Counted from the first letter of the stretch, positions 15,981-22,777 are shown. The stretch: DNA of 25,318 nucleotides from Prevotella sp. UBA1104 (GCA_002314055.1 DCBP01000032.1:1-25318); one strand, 5' to 3'. Numbers and translations are program-made. Notes: generated by a model not told the origin, from the sequence alone.

Positions 15981-17897
15981 TTATTTAATGCAGTCGTTTA
16001 TTGCTTTGGCAATTCCCTCAGGGTCAATGCCTACAATATGTTGCAGTTCGGCAACAGTGCCATGTTCTACGAAAGAGTCAGGAAGTCCCAGTCTTATTAT
16101 TTCCGGGTAGAATCCTTTGTCTTCCATCCATTCAAGCACAGCCGATCCGAAGCCACCCTTTCTAACTCCGTCCTCTACCGTAATGATTTTCTTGAATTTC
16201 CGTCCCACTTCTTCAAGCAGATTCTCGTCAAGCGGCTTCACAAAGCGCATGTCGTAGTGGGCGATGGAGAGTGGGGAGTTTGGAGCGTTGGGTGTGGAGT
16301 TTACGAGTTCAATAGCTTTCTCCACGTTGTTCCCTATAGGACCAACCGACAAAACGGCAACGTCATCGCCGTCGCGTAGCTTTCTGCCCGTGCCAACCTT
16401 TATTTCCTCCAATGCGCAATGCCAATCCTTCAGGACTCCTCTTCCTCTTGGGTATCGGATAACGAACGTGCCCTTGTCCGGCAGTTGTGCCGTATACATT
16501 AGCCGTCTCAGTTCATGTTCGTTCATTGGCGAGGCGATGGTAAGGTTCGGAATCGGCCGGAGCGCCGCCATGTCGAAAGCTCCATGATGAGTAGCCCCGT
16601 CCTCGCCCACGAGTCCGGCTCTGTCGAGACAGATTACAACCGGTAGGTTTAGAATGGCCACATCATGAATGATATTGTCGTATGCCCTTTGTGCAAAGGC
16701 ACTGTATATATTGCAGAAAGGCAGGAGCCCGTCCTTTGCCATACCTCCAGAGAACGTAACGGCATGTCCCTCGGCAATGCCTACATCAAAGGTGCGTTCC
16801 GGCATAGCCTTCATCATGATGTTCATAGAGCATCCAGTAGGCATTGCCGGTGTTACGCCAACGATACGTTTATTTTGTCGTGCGAGTTCGAGGAGTGTAT
16901 TTCCGAACACGTCCTGATATTTAGCTGGTTCCGTACCGTCTTCCATTTTTATTCTCTTTCCTGTCGAAACGTCGAAGAGTCCCGGTGCATGCCATACGGT
17001 GGCAGCCTTTTCAGCCGGAGCGTATCCGTGCCCCTTTATAGTATGCAGATGCAGAAGTTTCGGACCTTTCATGTCTTTCAGCTGTTGCAGTGTGTGCACA
17101 AGTTCAATCACGTTATGCCCGTCGAACGGTCCGAAATACCTAATATTCATTCCCTCGAAGATATTCTGCTGATGACTGATAGCTGATTTCAGAGCGTTGC
17201 TCAGTCGGATGATGCCTTTGCGGCGGTTTTCGTCGAGCATGCCGTTAGAGCGCAGCCATGTAGCCACCTTATATCTCCATTTGTTGTAAGTCTCGTTGGT
17301 ATTGAGCTTCAGCAGATAATGTTTCATTCCGCCCACACTGCGGTCGATGCTCATATTATTGTCATTCAGAATGATGAGCATGTCGTTAGGTGTAGTCGAA
17401 ACATTGTTCAGTCCCTCAAAGGCAAGTCCGCCGCTCATAGCCCCGTCGCCAATAACGGCAACGATATGTCGGTCAGCGTGTCCTGTCTGCCTTGCCGCCA
17501 CAGCCATGCCGAGGGCGGCAGATATAGAGTTCGATGCGTGTCCGCATACAAAAGTATCGTATTCGCTTTCCTGTGGCGATGGGAAAGGCCGTATGCCATG
17601 GAGCTTTCTGTTAGTGCAGAAATTGTCGCATCTTCCGGTAAGAATCTTGTGTCCGTAAGCCTGATGCCCCACGTCCCACACAATCCTGTCGTAAGGTGTG
17701 TTGAACACGTAGTGCATGGCTACGGTAATCTCCAGTGCTCCCAGACTTGAAGCGAGATGACCGGGGTTGACCGAGAGTTCCTTTAGAATATCCTCCCTCA
17801 GTTCGTTGCAAACCTGTGGCAGCATTTCCACTGGCAGCCGTCTCAGGTCTTGTGGATATTTAATGCTTTTTAGTATGTTCTTGTTTTCGTTTCCCAT
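15981..17897 (-). CDS. dxs: 1-deoxy-D-xylulose-5-phosphate synthase
   Basis: A 638-residue thiamine-diphosphate enzyme joining pyruvate and glyceraldehyde 3-phosphate in the first step of the MEP isoprenoid pathway (also feeding thiamine and pyridoxal synthesis). Visible marks: VNPGHLASSLG with the substrate-contacting His at about 47, WDVGHQAYGHKILTGR (74-89), the ThDP/Mg site GDGAMSGG (150-157), HTIKGHGYAPAEK, the catalytic Glu in GIAEGHA (Glu376) and DRAGLVGEDGATHHGAFD (425-442). Residues 531-543 (about LVNSTPNAPNSPL) look like a short in-frame insertion encoded by a low-complexity GGAGTTTGGAG-type tract ahead of IAHYDMRF, where related enzymes have a tighter loop. The start overlaps the upstream Imm51-like stop codon by 1 nt (TAATG). 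Confidence 0.98.
   Translation of the reverse strand: MGNENKNILKSIKYPQDLRRLPVEMLPQVCNELREDILKELSVNPGHLASSLGALEITVAMHYVFNTPYDRIVWDVGHQAYGHKILTGRCDNFCTNRKLHGIRPFPSPQESEYDTFVCGHASNSISAALGMAVAARQTGHADRHIVAVIGDGAMSGGLAFEGLNNVSTTPNDMLIILNDNNMSIDRSVGGMKHYLLKLNTNETYNKWRYKVATWLRSNGMLDENRRKGIIRLSNALKSAISHQQNIFEGMNIRYFGPFDGHNVIELVHTLQQLKDMKGPKLLHLHTIKGHGYAPAEKAATVWHAPGLFDVSTGKRIKMEDGTEPAKYQDVFGNTLLELARQNKRIVGVTPAMPTGCSMNIMMKAMPERTFDVGIAEGHAVTFSGGMAKDGLLPFCNIYSAFAQRAYDNIIHDVAILNLPVVICLDRAGLVGEDGATHHGAFDMAALRPIPNLTIASPMNEHELRRLMYTAQLPDKGTFVIRYPRGRGVLKDWHCALEEIKVGTGRKLRDGDDVAVLSVGPIGNNVEKAIELVNSTPNAPNSPLSIAHYDMRFVKPLDENLLEEVGRKFKKIITVEDGVRKGGFGSAVLEWMEDKGFYPEIIRLGLPDSFVEHGTVAELQHIVGIDPEGIAKAINDCIK
16265..16302. 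repeat. Low-complexity GGAGTTTGGAG-type tract inside dxs
   Basis: On the plus strand the tract reads as variants of GGAG/GTGG blocks (GGAGAGTGGGGAGTTTGGAG and onward). Read on the coding strand it is a Pro/Asn/Ser-rich peptide at Dxs residues 531-543. It keeps the reading frame. Confidence 0.6.
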
Positions 17898-18325
17898 TAT
17901 AATAGATTTGCGTCAGCGTCAACATTGTCGAGCAATTTTCTCAATCTGTCGTCGTCTTCACACAGTGTTTTCAGTTCCGTCATAAATCGATACAGCATAT
18001 CGCGGTTCTTGGAGTAAGCATAAAACATGTCTGCCTCCGGGTCGAATTCTACAACCTCGTCGGCTTCTGGAATCTCCTCTTTTATAAATTCCTTAGCGAG
18101 AGCCTCCCATGTATATCCGTTTCCCAAGAGTTCCTTTTCTTCAAATATGTCAGTCTTGTATTCCTCCTCAGCATAGAGCACAACGGCATATTCTCCGTTT
18201 TCCTTTTCCCTCCAGCAGAAGGGATAATAAGGACTGTCCTCCACCACGCCGAGCGAGTCGTGTTCTTCCGACGCTTTGCTGCGTTTTGAGAAGATACGTT
18301 TGACGGACCCAATGATTTTTCCCAT
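17897..18325 (-). CDS. Imm51-like protein, first gene of the dxs-trk operon
   Basis: A 142-residue soluble protein. After a basic N-terminal 20 residues (MGKIIGSVKRIFSKRSK) comes a domain I recognise as Imm51-like: PFCWREKENGEYAVVLYAEE (about 36-55), the turn ELLGNGYTWEALAKEFIKEE (about 65-84), VEFDPEADMFYAYSKNRDML (about 91-110) and a final acidic TLCEDDDRLRKLL. Imm51 was defined computationally as an immunity-type family in polymorphic toxin loci, yet no toxin is nearby. The gene overlaps dxs by 1 nt and has a TACATTTG promoter-like box upstream, so it heads a housekeeping operon. Immunity function is therefore doubtful; a general regulatory or chaperone-like role is equally possible. Confidence 0.75.
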   Translation of the reverse strand: MGKIIGSVKRIFSKRSKASEEHDSLGVVEDSPYYPFCWREKENGEYAVVLYAEEEYKTDIFEEKELLGNGYTWEALAKEFIKEEIPEADEVVEFDPEADMFYAYSKNRDMLYRFMTELKTLCEDDDRLRKLLDNVDADANLL

Positions 18326-18360
18326 ATTCCTATTATACCTTATTATATATAAACAGGATG

Positions 18361-18368
18361 CAAATGTA
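18361..18368 (-). promoter_or_regulatory. Candidate -7 promoter box for the Imm51-dxs-trkA-trkH operon
   Basis: TACATTTG on the minus strand fits TAnnTTTG and lies 36 nt before the start codon of the Imm51-like gene, giving a leader of roughly 30 nt. No TTTG is found 19-21 nt upstream, so only half of the consensus is supported. Confidence 0.45.
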
Positions 18369-18400
18369 ATAAATTTATTTTATCCTTATTATATAAAATA

Positions 18401-18419
18401 CGAAAAAACGTTGTTTTCG
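18401..18419 (-). terminator. Weak hairpin after the FabK-like gene
   Basis: CGAAAA (18401-18406) pairs with TTTTCG (18414-18419), 6 nt beyond the stop codon, with partial inner pairing around AACGTT. On the minus strand the descending arm itself contains a run of six T. It could terminate transcription before the Imm51-dxs operon promoter, but the stem is short and AT-rich. Confidence 0.35.
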
Positions 18420-18424
18420 CCTGT

Positions 18425-19363
18425 CTATCCTATAATTCTCTTCTTAGTTTCCTCAAACTCGCCAACCATTCTCTTGATAATCTCTCCGGCAGTCTGTATT
18501 TCCTTTATCCCCGAAGCTATCTGTCCGATTTCAAGTTCGCCGTCATTCAAGTCGCCCTCGAAAATACCTCGTTTCGATGCCGCTTTCCCGATGATAGTCC
18601 TAAGCTCATCAGCATTAGCCCCATTGTCTTCAGCATCCTTAATATTGTCGTAGAGTTGGTTTTTGATGAGGCGAGTTGGAGCTATCTTCTTAAGGCACAG
18701 CATAGTGTCGCCCTCCTGCAGTTCCGTGCATCGCTGTTTGAAAGCTTCAGAGGCAGAACTCTCCTTGCTCATTGCGAACACCGTTCCGCACTGTACCCCC
18801 TCTGCTCCGAGCGCCATAGCGGCAAGCATCGCCTCGCCAGATGCAATTCCGCCGGCAGCGATAAGTGGCAACGAAGTAGCCTTTCTCACTTGAGGGATAA
18901 GAGTCATCGTTGTCGTTTCCTCCCTTCCGTTGTGTCCTCCGGCTTCAAATCCTTCGGCAACGACAGCGTCAACGCCTGCTTCCTCACATTTCTTTGCGAA
19001 TTTGCTGCTCGAAACAACATGAACAACGGTTATTCCGGCATCATGCAGCATTTGGGTGTATTTCTTTGGACTGCCAGCCGATGTGAATACAATCTTCACC
19101 CCATTGCTGACAATCATTTCCATCAGTTTGTCAATTTCCGGGTACATCAGCGGTACATTGATACCCCAAGGTTTCAGTGTTGCCTCCTTCATCTTGTTGA
19201 TATGTTCGAGTAGGGTTTCGGGGTGCATAGAGCCAGCCCCCAGAAGCCCCAGTCCGCCGGCATTGCTCACGGCAGCTGCGAGTCTCCATCCGCTACACCA
19301 AACCATTCCCCCTTGTATGATAGGATATTGAATTCCGAAGAGTTTTGTTATTCTGTTGTCCAT
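18425..19363 (-). CDS. FMN-dependent FabK / nitronate monooxygenase-like oxidoreductase
   Basis: A 312-residue TIM-barrel flavoprotein. The start used (MDNRITKLFGIQYPIIQGGM) gives the family-typical N-terminus; the frame runs on to a TTG at 19408, but that part lies over the promoter repeat. Family marks are QGGMVW (17-22), NAGGLGLLGAG (34-44), EGFEAGGHNG (137-146) with His144 at the position of the catalytic His, PLIAAGGIASGEAMLAAMALGA for the phosphate-binding part of the FMN site, and GVQCGTVF. FabK-type proteins act as enoyl-ACP reductases in fatty-acid synthesis, while close relatives oxidise nitronates; sequence alone does not separate them here. It stands alone between long non-coding DNA on its 5' side and the Imm51-dxs operon on its 3' side. 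Confidence 0.9.
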   Translation of the reverse strand: MDNRITKLFGIQYPIIQGGMVWCSGWRLAAAVSNAGGLGLLGAGSMHPETLLEHINKMKEATLKPWGINVPLMYPEIDKLMEMIVSNGVKIVFTSAGSPKKYTQMLHDAGITVVHVVSSSKFAKKCEEAGVDAVVAEGFEAGGHNGREETTTMTLIPQVRKATSLPLIAAGGIASGEAMLAAMALGAEGVQCGTVFAMSKESSASEAFKQRCTELQEGDTMLCLKKIAPTRLIKNQLYDNIKDAEDNGANADELRTIIGKAASKRGIFEGDLNDGELEIGQIASGIKEIQTAGEIIKRMVGEFEETKKRIIG

Positions 19364-19394
19364 AATGATTTTGTCTTTTATTGTTTTATGTTTG

Positions 19395-19425
19395 CAAAGA
19401 TAGTGCAAATCGAGAGCAATACAAA
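19395..19425 (-). promoter_or_regulatory. Promoter of the FabK-like gene, both boxes perfect
   Basis: On the minus strand TTTG (19422-19425), a 19-nt spacer and TATCTTTG (19395-19402) match the Bacteroidetes -33/-7 consensus (TTTG, N19-21, TAnnTTTG) exactly. The expected transcript start is about 24 nt before the ATG at 19363. The promoter is the gene-proximal end of the first of three 75-bp repeats. Confidence 0.85.
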
Positions 19426-19639
19426 ATGAACTCGTTCATTTTTATTGCCGAGATGCCGCCTATCTTATACAAAGATAGTGCAAATCGAGAGAAGAACGAA
19501 ATGAATTTATTCATTTCTTATTCCGAGATGCCGCCTATCTTATACAAAGATAGTGCAAATCGAGAGCAATACAAGAATTACAAAGATAAGAATTGTAATT
19601 CTGAACTCGTTCATTTTTATTGCCGAGATACTTCTTATC
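19395..19639. repeat. Three tandem 75-bp promoter-bearing palindromic repeats
   Basis: Units begin with CAAAGATAGTGCAAATCGAG at 19395, 19470 and 19545, exactly 75 bp apart. Each unit is itself an imperfect inverted repeat: AAGATAG at one end and CTATCTT at the other, CGAG/CTCG inside, and a central dyad AAATGAAC/GTTCATTT. In unit 2 the dyad is AAATGAAT/ATTCATTT, so both arms changed together. Every unit has TATCTTTG on the minus strand, but the TTTG 19 nt upstream is intact only in unit 1 (TTCG in unit 2, CTTG in unit 3). Unit 3 is about 20 bp longer because of an inserted inverted repeat (AGAATTAC 19574-19581, GTAATTCT 19595-19602). The repeats hold open a plus-strand frame, which I treat as spurious. 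Confidence 0.92.
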
Positions 19640-19685
19640 CTGTATTATTCATTGGATATTATCTTTTGTAACATAAATTTAAAAA

Positions 19686-20212
19686 GGCGAAAAAAGTATC
19701 ATTGTATCATAAATATAAGAAAAATAATATTTAATTGCTTGATATTCAGTGAGATGTAAAAATGATACTTTTCTTATTACTTTACAAAAAGTATCATAAA
19801 AAGTATCATTATAGCATCTAAAGTATCATTATAAAAGTAAGCAACTCTGTAAGCGGCTCCGTGCGTTTATACCTTATATAATAAAGAAAAGTAACTCTAA
19901 ACAACTTGCCCAAGGTGTTGCCCACATAGATGGGCACGAAGTCTTTCAATCCGGGCATCGATGCCCTTGATAGTGGGCAATGATTGCCCAAACTTAGAGA
20001 CTTAAATTGGGCAATGCCTTTAGCTTTCTCTTTTACGCCTTAACAGATGGCAAGATACGCAATTTTATGATACTTCTATGATACATTATGATACTTCTAT
20101 GATACTTTTCTGTAAAATAATAAGAAAAGTATCATTCGCGTATGTTGTTGAGAGATAACGGTTTATCTGCGAAATTACATATAAAGATGATACTATGATA
20201 CTTTTTTGCAGA
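19686..20212. repeat. Mirror-symmetric array of AAGTATCAT boxes (large diverged palindrome)
   Basis: Ten exact copies of AAGTATCAT or its complement occur: forward at 19694, 19789, 19801, 19821 and 20127; reverse at 19762, 20067, 20088, 20099 and 20195; with near-matches at 19703, 20078 and 20187. Left and right boxes pair as mirror images: 19694-19702 with 20195-20203, 19703-19710 with 20187-20194, 19762-19770 with 20127-20135, and 19801-19809 with 20088-20096 all share the centre 19948.5; two further pairs are off by half a base. The inner arms 19761-19797 and 20100-20136 are almost identical as reverse complements. Other stretches of equal length, such as 19711-19760 and its mirror, hardly match. 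No gene fits here. It could be a fold-back mobile element, an iteron-like protein-binding array or a decayed replication or transfer site. Confidence 0.85.
19895..20014. other. Core of GGGCA/TGCCC dyads at the centre of the mirror array
   Basis: In about 120 nt there are: TTGCCCAA (19906-19913) and its complement TTGGGCAA (20007-20014); a hairpin TGCCCA/TGGGCA (19919-19924, 19931-19936, 6-nt loop); the perfect palindrome GGGCATCGATGCCC (19953-19966); and TGGGCAAT/ATTGCCCA (19974-19981, 19983-19990). CTCTAA (19895-19900) and TTAGAG (19994-19999) flank most of it. As RNA or single-stranded DNA it could fold as a closing stem around three hairpins, with several alternative pairings. It contrasts in GC content with the AT-rich boxes around it. 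Confidence 0.7.
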
Positions 20213-20256
20213 AAAATAAAATATGTGATGCGAGAACATTCAAGCTTAGGATTTAT

Positions 20257-20305
20257 TTACAGAGAGCTTCTCAAGCAGTATTTACAGTAGTTTCTCAAGC
20301 AGTAT
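20257..20305. repeat. Duplicated 3' end of the ZIP gene
   Basis: TTCTCAAGCAGTAT occurs at 20268-20281 (past the stop codon) and 20292-20305 (inside the gene), with TTACAG also repeated at 20257 and 20282. The inner copy encodes the last residues ILLEKLL and the stop; the outer copy is a non-coding duplicate offset by 24-25 bp. Confidence 0.8.
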
Positions 20306-21028
20306 AAATGTCATGAAACCGAGCAGTAAAGCATAGGTGGCTTGCTTCTGATAGCCGTGGGCGTGAGTTTCGGGTATCATCTCGTCGCTTGTTACGTAGA
20401 GCATCGCACCGCCGGCAAATCCGAGCATGATGGGGAGCATGGATGCCGACACGTTGCCCATGGCAAATCCTGTCCACACGCCGATGACTTCCAGCAGACC
20501 GATGGTTATGGAAATAACGAATGTGCGCAGGCGCTTCACTCCGGCAAGCAGGAGCGGCGCTATTATCACCATACCTTCGGGGATGTTTTGCAGTGCGATA
20601 CCGAAACTAACAGTCCACGACGCCTCCTCGCCCTCGCTCATGCTCACTCCTGCGGCAATGCCTTCAGGAAACTTATGGATGGCGATTGCCATGACAAAGA
20701 GCAGTATGTGGTTGAGGGTGGAGTTGTTGCGGTGCTCCTCGGCATCAAGTCCCGTGATGTGATGGAGGTGAGGCGTCACGAGGTCGAGCACGTTGAGGAA
20801 CATAGCTCCTGCCATTACTCCCACGACGACAAGCCACCACGGCGTAGCCACCGACTCAAAGGCAGGGACAATCAGTCCCAATGTCGAGGCGGCGAGCATC
20901 ACTCCGGCACAATAGCCAAGCACCGTGTCGTTCCACTTGTGTGGCAGTTCTTTGATTCCGAATCCGAGAATACTACCTATTATTGTTGCTCCGCAAAGTC
21001 CAGCGGCACTTATCCATACGTTTGTCAT
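20282..21028 (-). CDS. ZIP family divalent metal transporter
   Basis: A 248-residue inner-membrane protein importing zinc or related divalent cations. Eight hydrophobic helices can be traced. The metal-site motifs are in the two central helices: HKFPEGIAAGVS starting at residue 118 and LQNIPEGMVI (146-155), with a His-rich stretch TPHLHHITG (85-93) in the preceding cytoplasmic loop. Length and motif order match the bacterial ZupT/GufA branch. The frame extends upstream to a TTG at 21088, but the ATG giving MTNVWISAAG starts directly with the first membrane helix and is preferred. The gene is divergent from metY, and its 3' end carries a short duplication. No Zur-like site was identified. Confidence 0.93.
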   Translation of the reverse strand: MTNVWISAAGLCGATIIGSILGFGIKELPHKWNDTVLGYCAGVMLAASTLGLIVPAFESVATPWWLVVVGVMAGAMFLNVLDLVTPHLHHITGLDAEEHRNNSTLNHILLFVMAIAIHKFPEGIAAGVSMSEGEEASWTVSFGIALQNIPEGMVIIAPLLLAGVKRLRTFVISITIGLLEVIGVWTGFAMGNVSASMLPIMLGFAGGAMLYVTSDEMIPETHAHGYQKQATYALLLGFMTFILLEKLL

Positions 21029-21219
21029 AAATTCAGGTTGTGATTGTTTTCGTAATGCTAAGTTACGAATAATATTGCTGACTGGCAAGGATATTCTTTA
21101 ATTTACCTATAAACAGGTATAGGATGTATATGTATTTTTGAGTGAAAACTGTTTGAAAATTGCCGAGTATGGGCTTTTTAATTAAGAAAATGTTGGAAAA
21201 AGTATGGAAAAATGCGCAT

Positions 21220-21260
21220 ATACCACAAACATGGTATGCTAAATGATACATTTGTGGTAT
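21220..21260. promoter_or_regulatory. Operator-like perfect inverted repeat upstream of metY
   Basis: ATACCACAAA (21220-21229) and TTTGTGGTAT (21251-21260) are exact reverse complements with a 21-nt spacer, so the half-site centres are 31 bp apart, about three helical turns. The right half-site touches the -33 position of the metY promoter. This position suits a regulator of sulfur amino acid synthesis. The other 21029-21370 intergenic DNA is AT-rich with no other evident feature, and no SAM riboswitch-like fold was seen. Confidence 0.6.
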
Positions 21261-21290
21261 TTCGGGAACCGGAAAACCGCCGTACCTTTG
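21260..21290 (+). promoter_or_regulatory. Candidate promoter of metY-cysK
   Basis: TACCTTTG (21283-21290) matches the Bacteroidetes -7 consensus TAnnTTTG; 19 nt upstream is TTTC (21260-21263), one base off the TTTG -33 box. The expected leader is about 75 nt. Confidence 0.65.
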
Positions 21291-21370
21291 CAACATCGAA
21301 AGTAATAAGAGAAATAAAACGTCTCTGCAAGCTTTCAAGAAAAGAAAATAAACAATAAAAATATACGACT

Positions 21371-22660
21371 ATGAGCGAAAAGAAACTACACTTCGAGACA
21401 TTACAGTTACATGTTGGTCAGGAACAGCCGGATCCGGCTACAGATGCACGTGCCGTACCAATATATCAGACAACATCATACGTATTCCGCAACTCGCAGC
21501 ATGCTGCCGACCGTTTTGCGTTGCGCGATGCCGGAAATATCTACGGCAGACTGACTAACTCAACCCAGGGAGTGTTTGAAGACCGTGTGGCTGCTCTTGA
21601 GGGTGGCGTTGCCGGACTTGCTGTGGCTTCGGGAGCAGCAGCCGTTACTTATGCTCTGCAGAATATACTTGCTGCCGGCGACCATATCGTTGCTGCCGAC
21701 AATATGTATGGCGGTTCGTTCAATCTTATAACCCATACCCTTCATACGCTTGGTATCACAAACACAATAGTAAATGTGAATGACCTCGATGCCCTTGAAG
21801 CCGCTATCCAGCCAAATACAAAGGTTGTGTATGCCGAGACCTTCGGAAATCCGAATTCCGACGTTACCAATCTCGATGCCGTGGCAGCCGTGGCACACAA
21901 GCATAATATCGTATTCATCGTAGACAATACTTTCGGCACTCCATATCTTATCCGTCCAATAGAACACGGTGCCGACGTGGTAGTACATTCGGCAACTAAA
22001 TTCATCGGTGGTCACGGATCAAGTCTTGGTGGCGTAATCGTAGACGGAGGCACATTCGACTGGAAGGCGAATGCCGACAAATATCCATCGCTCGCAAAGC
22101 CAGACCCAAGCTATCATGGTGCCATCTTTGCTGATGTTGCCGGCAAGGCAGCATTCGTAACACGTATCCGTGCCGTAGTGCTCCGCGATACGGGAGCTAC
22201 CATTTCTCCGTTCAACGCATTTATCCTCTTGCAGGGACTCGAGACGCTGTCGCTGCGTGTGGAGCGCCATGTAGAGAATGCGCTGAAAGTGGTGAAGTTC
22301 CTTGCCAACCATCCTAAGGTGGCAAAAGTAAACCATCCGTCATTGCCTTCTCATCCAGACCATGCCCTATACGAGAAATATTTCCCTAATGGTGGTGGCA
22401 GTATATTTACCTTCGAGATTAAGGGAGGAGAAAAGGAAGCATGGAAGTTTATCGACTCACTGAAGATTTTCTCTCTTCTTGCCAACGTTGCCGACGTGAA
22501 GAGTCTCGTTATCCATCCATACACCACAACTCACTCACAGATGACGCCAGAGGAGCTCGAACAGCAGCATATCACTCCATCGACTATCCGACTGAGTATC
22601 GGTACGGAGCATATCGACGATATTATCGATGACCTGAGCCAGGCGTTTGATAAGATTTAA
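21371..22660 (+). CDS. metY: O-acetylhomoserine sulfhydrylase (O-acetylhomoserine aminocarboxypropyltransferase)
   Basis: A 429-residue PLP enzyme of the Cys/Met metabolism family, making homocysteine from O-acetylhomoserine and sulfide. Landmarks: TLQLHVGQEQPDPATDARAV near the N-terminus, IYGRLTNSTQGVFEDRVAAL (57-76), ALEGG-VAGLAVASGAAA for the cofactor phosphate, VDNTFGTPYLIRP with the pyridine-binding Asp185, and the Schiff-base Lys210 in HSATKFIGGHG. The C-terminal SLLANVADVKSLVIHPYTTTH and IRLSIGTEHIDDI are typical of MetY rather than of MetB/MetC. It is followed 118 nt downstream by cysK on the same strand, placing both sulfide-fixing enzymes under the promoter and operator candidates upstream. 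Confidence 0.96.
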   Translation: MSEKKLHFETLQLHVGQEQPDPATDARAVPIYQTTSYVFRNSQHAADRFALRDAGNIYGRLTNSTQGVFEDRVAALEGGVAGLAVASGAAAVTYALQNILAAGDHIVAADNMYGGSFNLITHTLHTLGITNTIVNVNDLDALEAAIQPNTKVVYAETFGNPNSDVTNLDAVAAVAHKHNIVFIVDNTFGTPYLIRPIEHGADVVVHSATKFIGGHGSSLGGVIVDGGTFDWKANADKYPSLAKPDPSYHGAIFADVAGKAAFVTRIRAVVLRDTGATISPFNAFILLQGLETLSLRVERHVENALKVVKFLANHPKVAKVNHPSLPSHPDHALYEKYFPNGGGSIFTFEIKGGEKEAWKFIDSLKIFSLLANVADVKSLVIHPYTTTHSQMTPEELEQQHITPSTIRLSIGTEHIDDIIDDLSQAFDKI

Positions 22661-22721
22661 AGATTTAAAAATAGAAAGACTGAAAGACTGAAAAATTAAA
22701 AGATTGAAAGATTAAAGATTG
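22653..22721. repeat. Low-complexity AAAGATT/GAAAGACT tract between metY and cysK
   Basis: Short degenerate direct repeats (AAGATTTAAAGATTTAAA, then GAAAGACTGAAAGACTGAAA, then AAGATTGAAAGATTAAAGATT) run from the last metY codons to about 22721. The metY stop codon TAA lies inside the first of them. No promoter box was seen here, so cysK is probably cotranscribed with metY. Confidence 0.7.
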
Positions 22722-22777
22722 TGAGCTTTATTCTATAAATTATAGAAGTCTTCTACGTCTTAAATAAACAACATATT

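Noticed and set aside
17897..18325. Polymorphic toxin-immunity locus
   Set aside because: An Imm51-like gene is present, but no toxin, Rhs, VgrG or secretion-fused effector occurs within the window; the neighbours are housekeeping genes.
19381..19671. Plus-strand 96-codon frame with repeated KDSANRE segments
   Set aside because: The repetition comes from the 75-bp DNA repeats (25 codons), which are better explained as promoter palindromes read on the minus strand; no homology to any family was recognised.
19686..20212. Chromosomal replication origin
   Set aside because: No TTATCCACA-type DnaA boxes were seen and no dnaA, dnaN or rep gene adjoins. The iteron-like look alone is not enough.
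21291..21370. SAM riboswitch in the metY leader
   Set aside because: The predicted leader is only about 75 nt and shows no multi-helix junction or terminator; the inverted repeat is upstream of the promoter instead.
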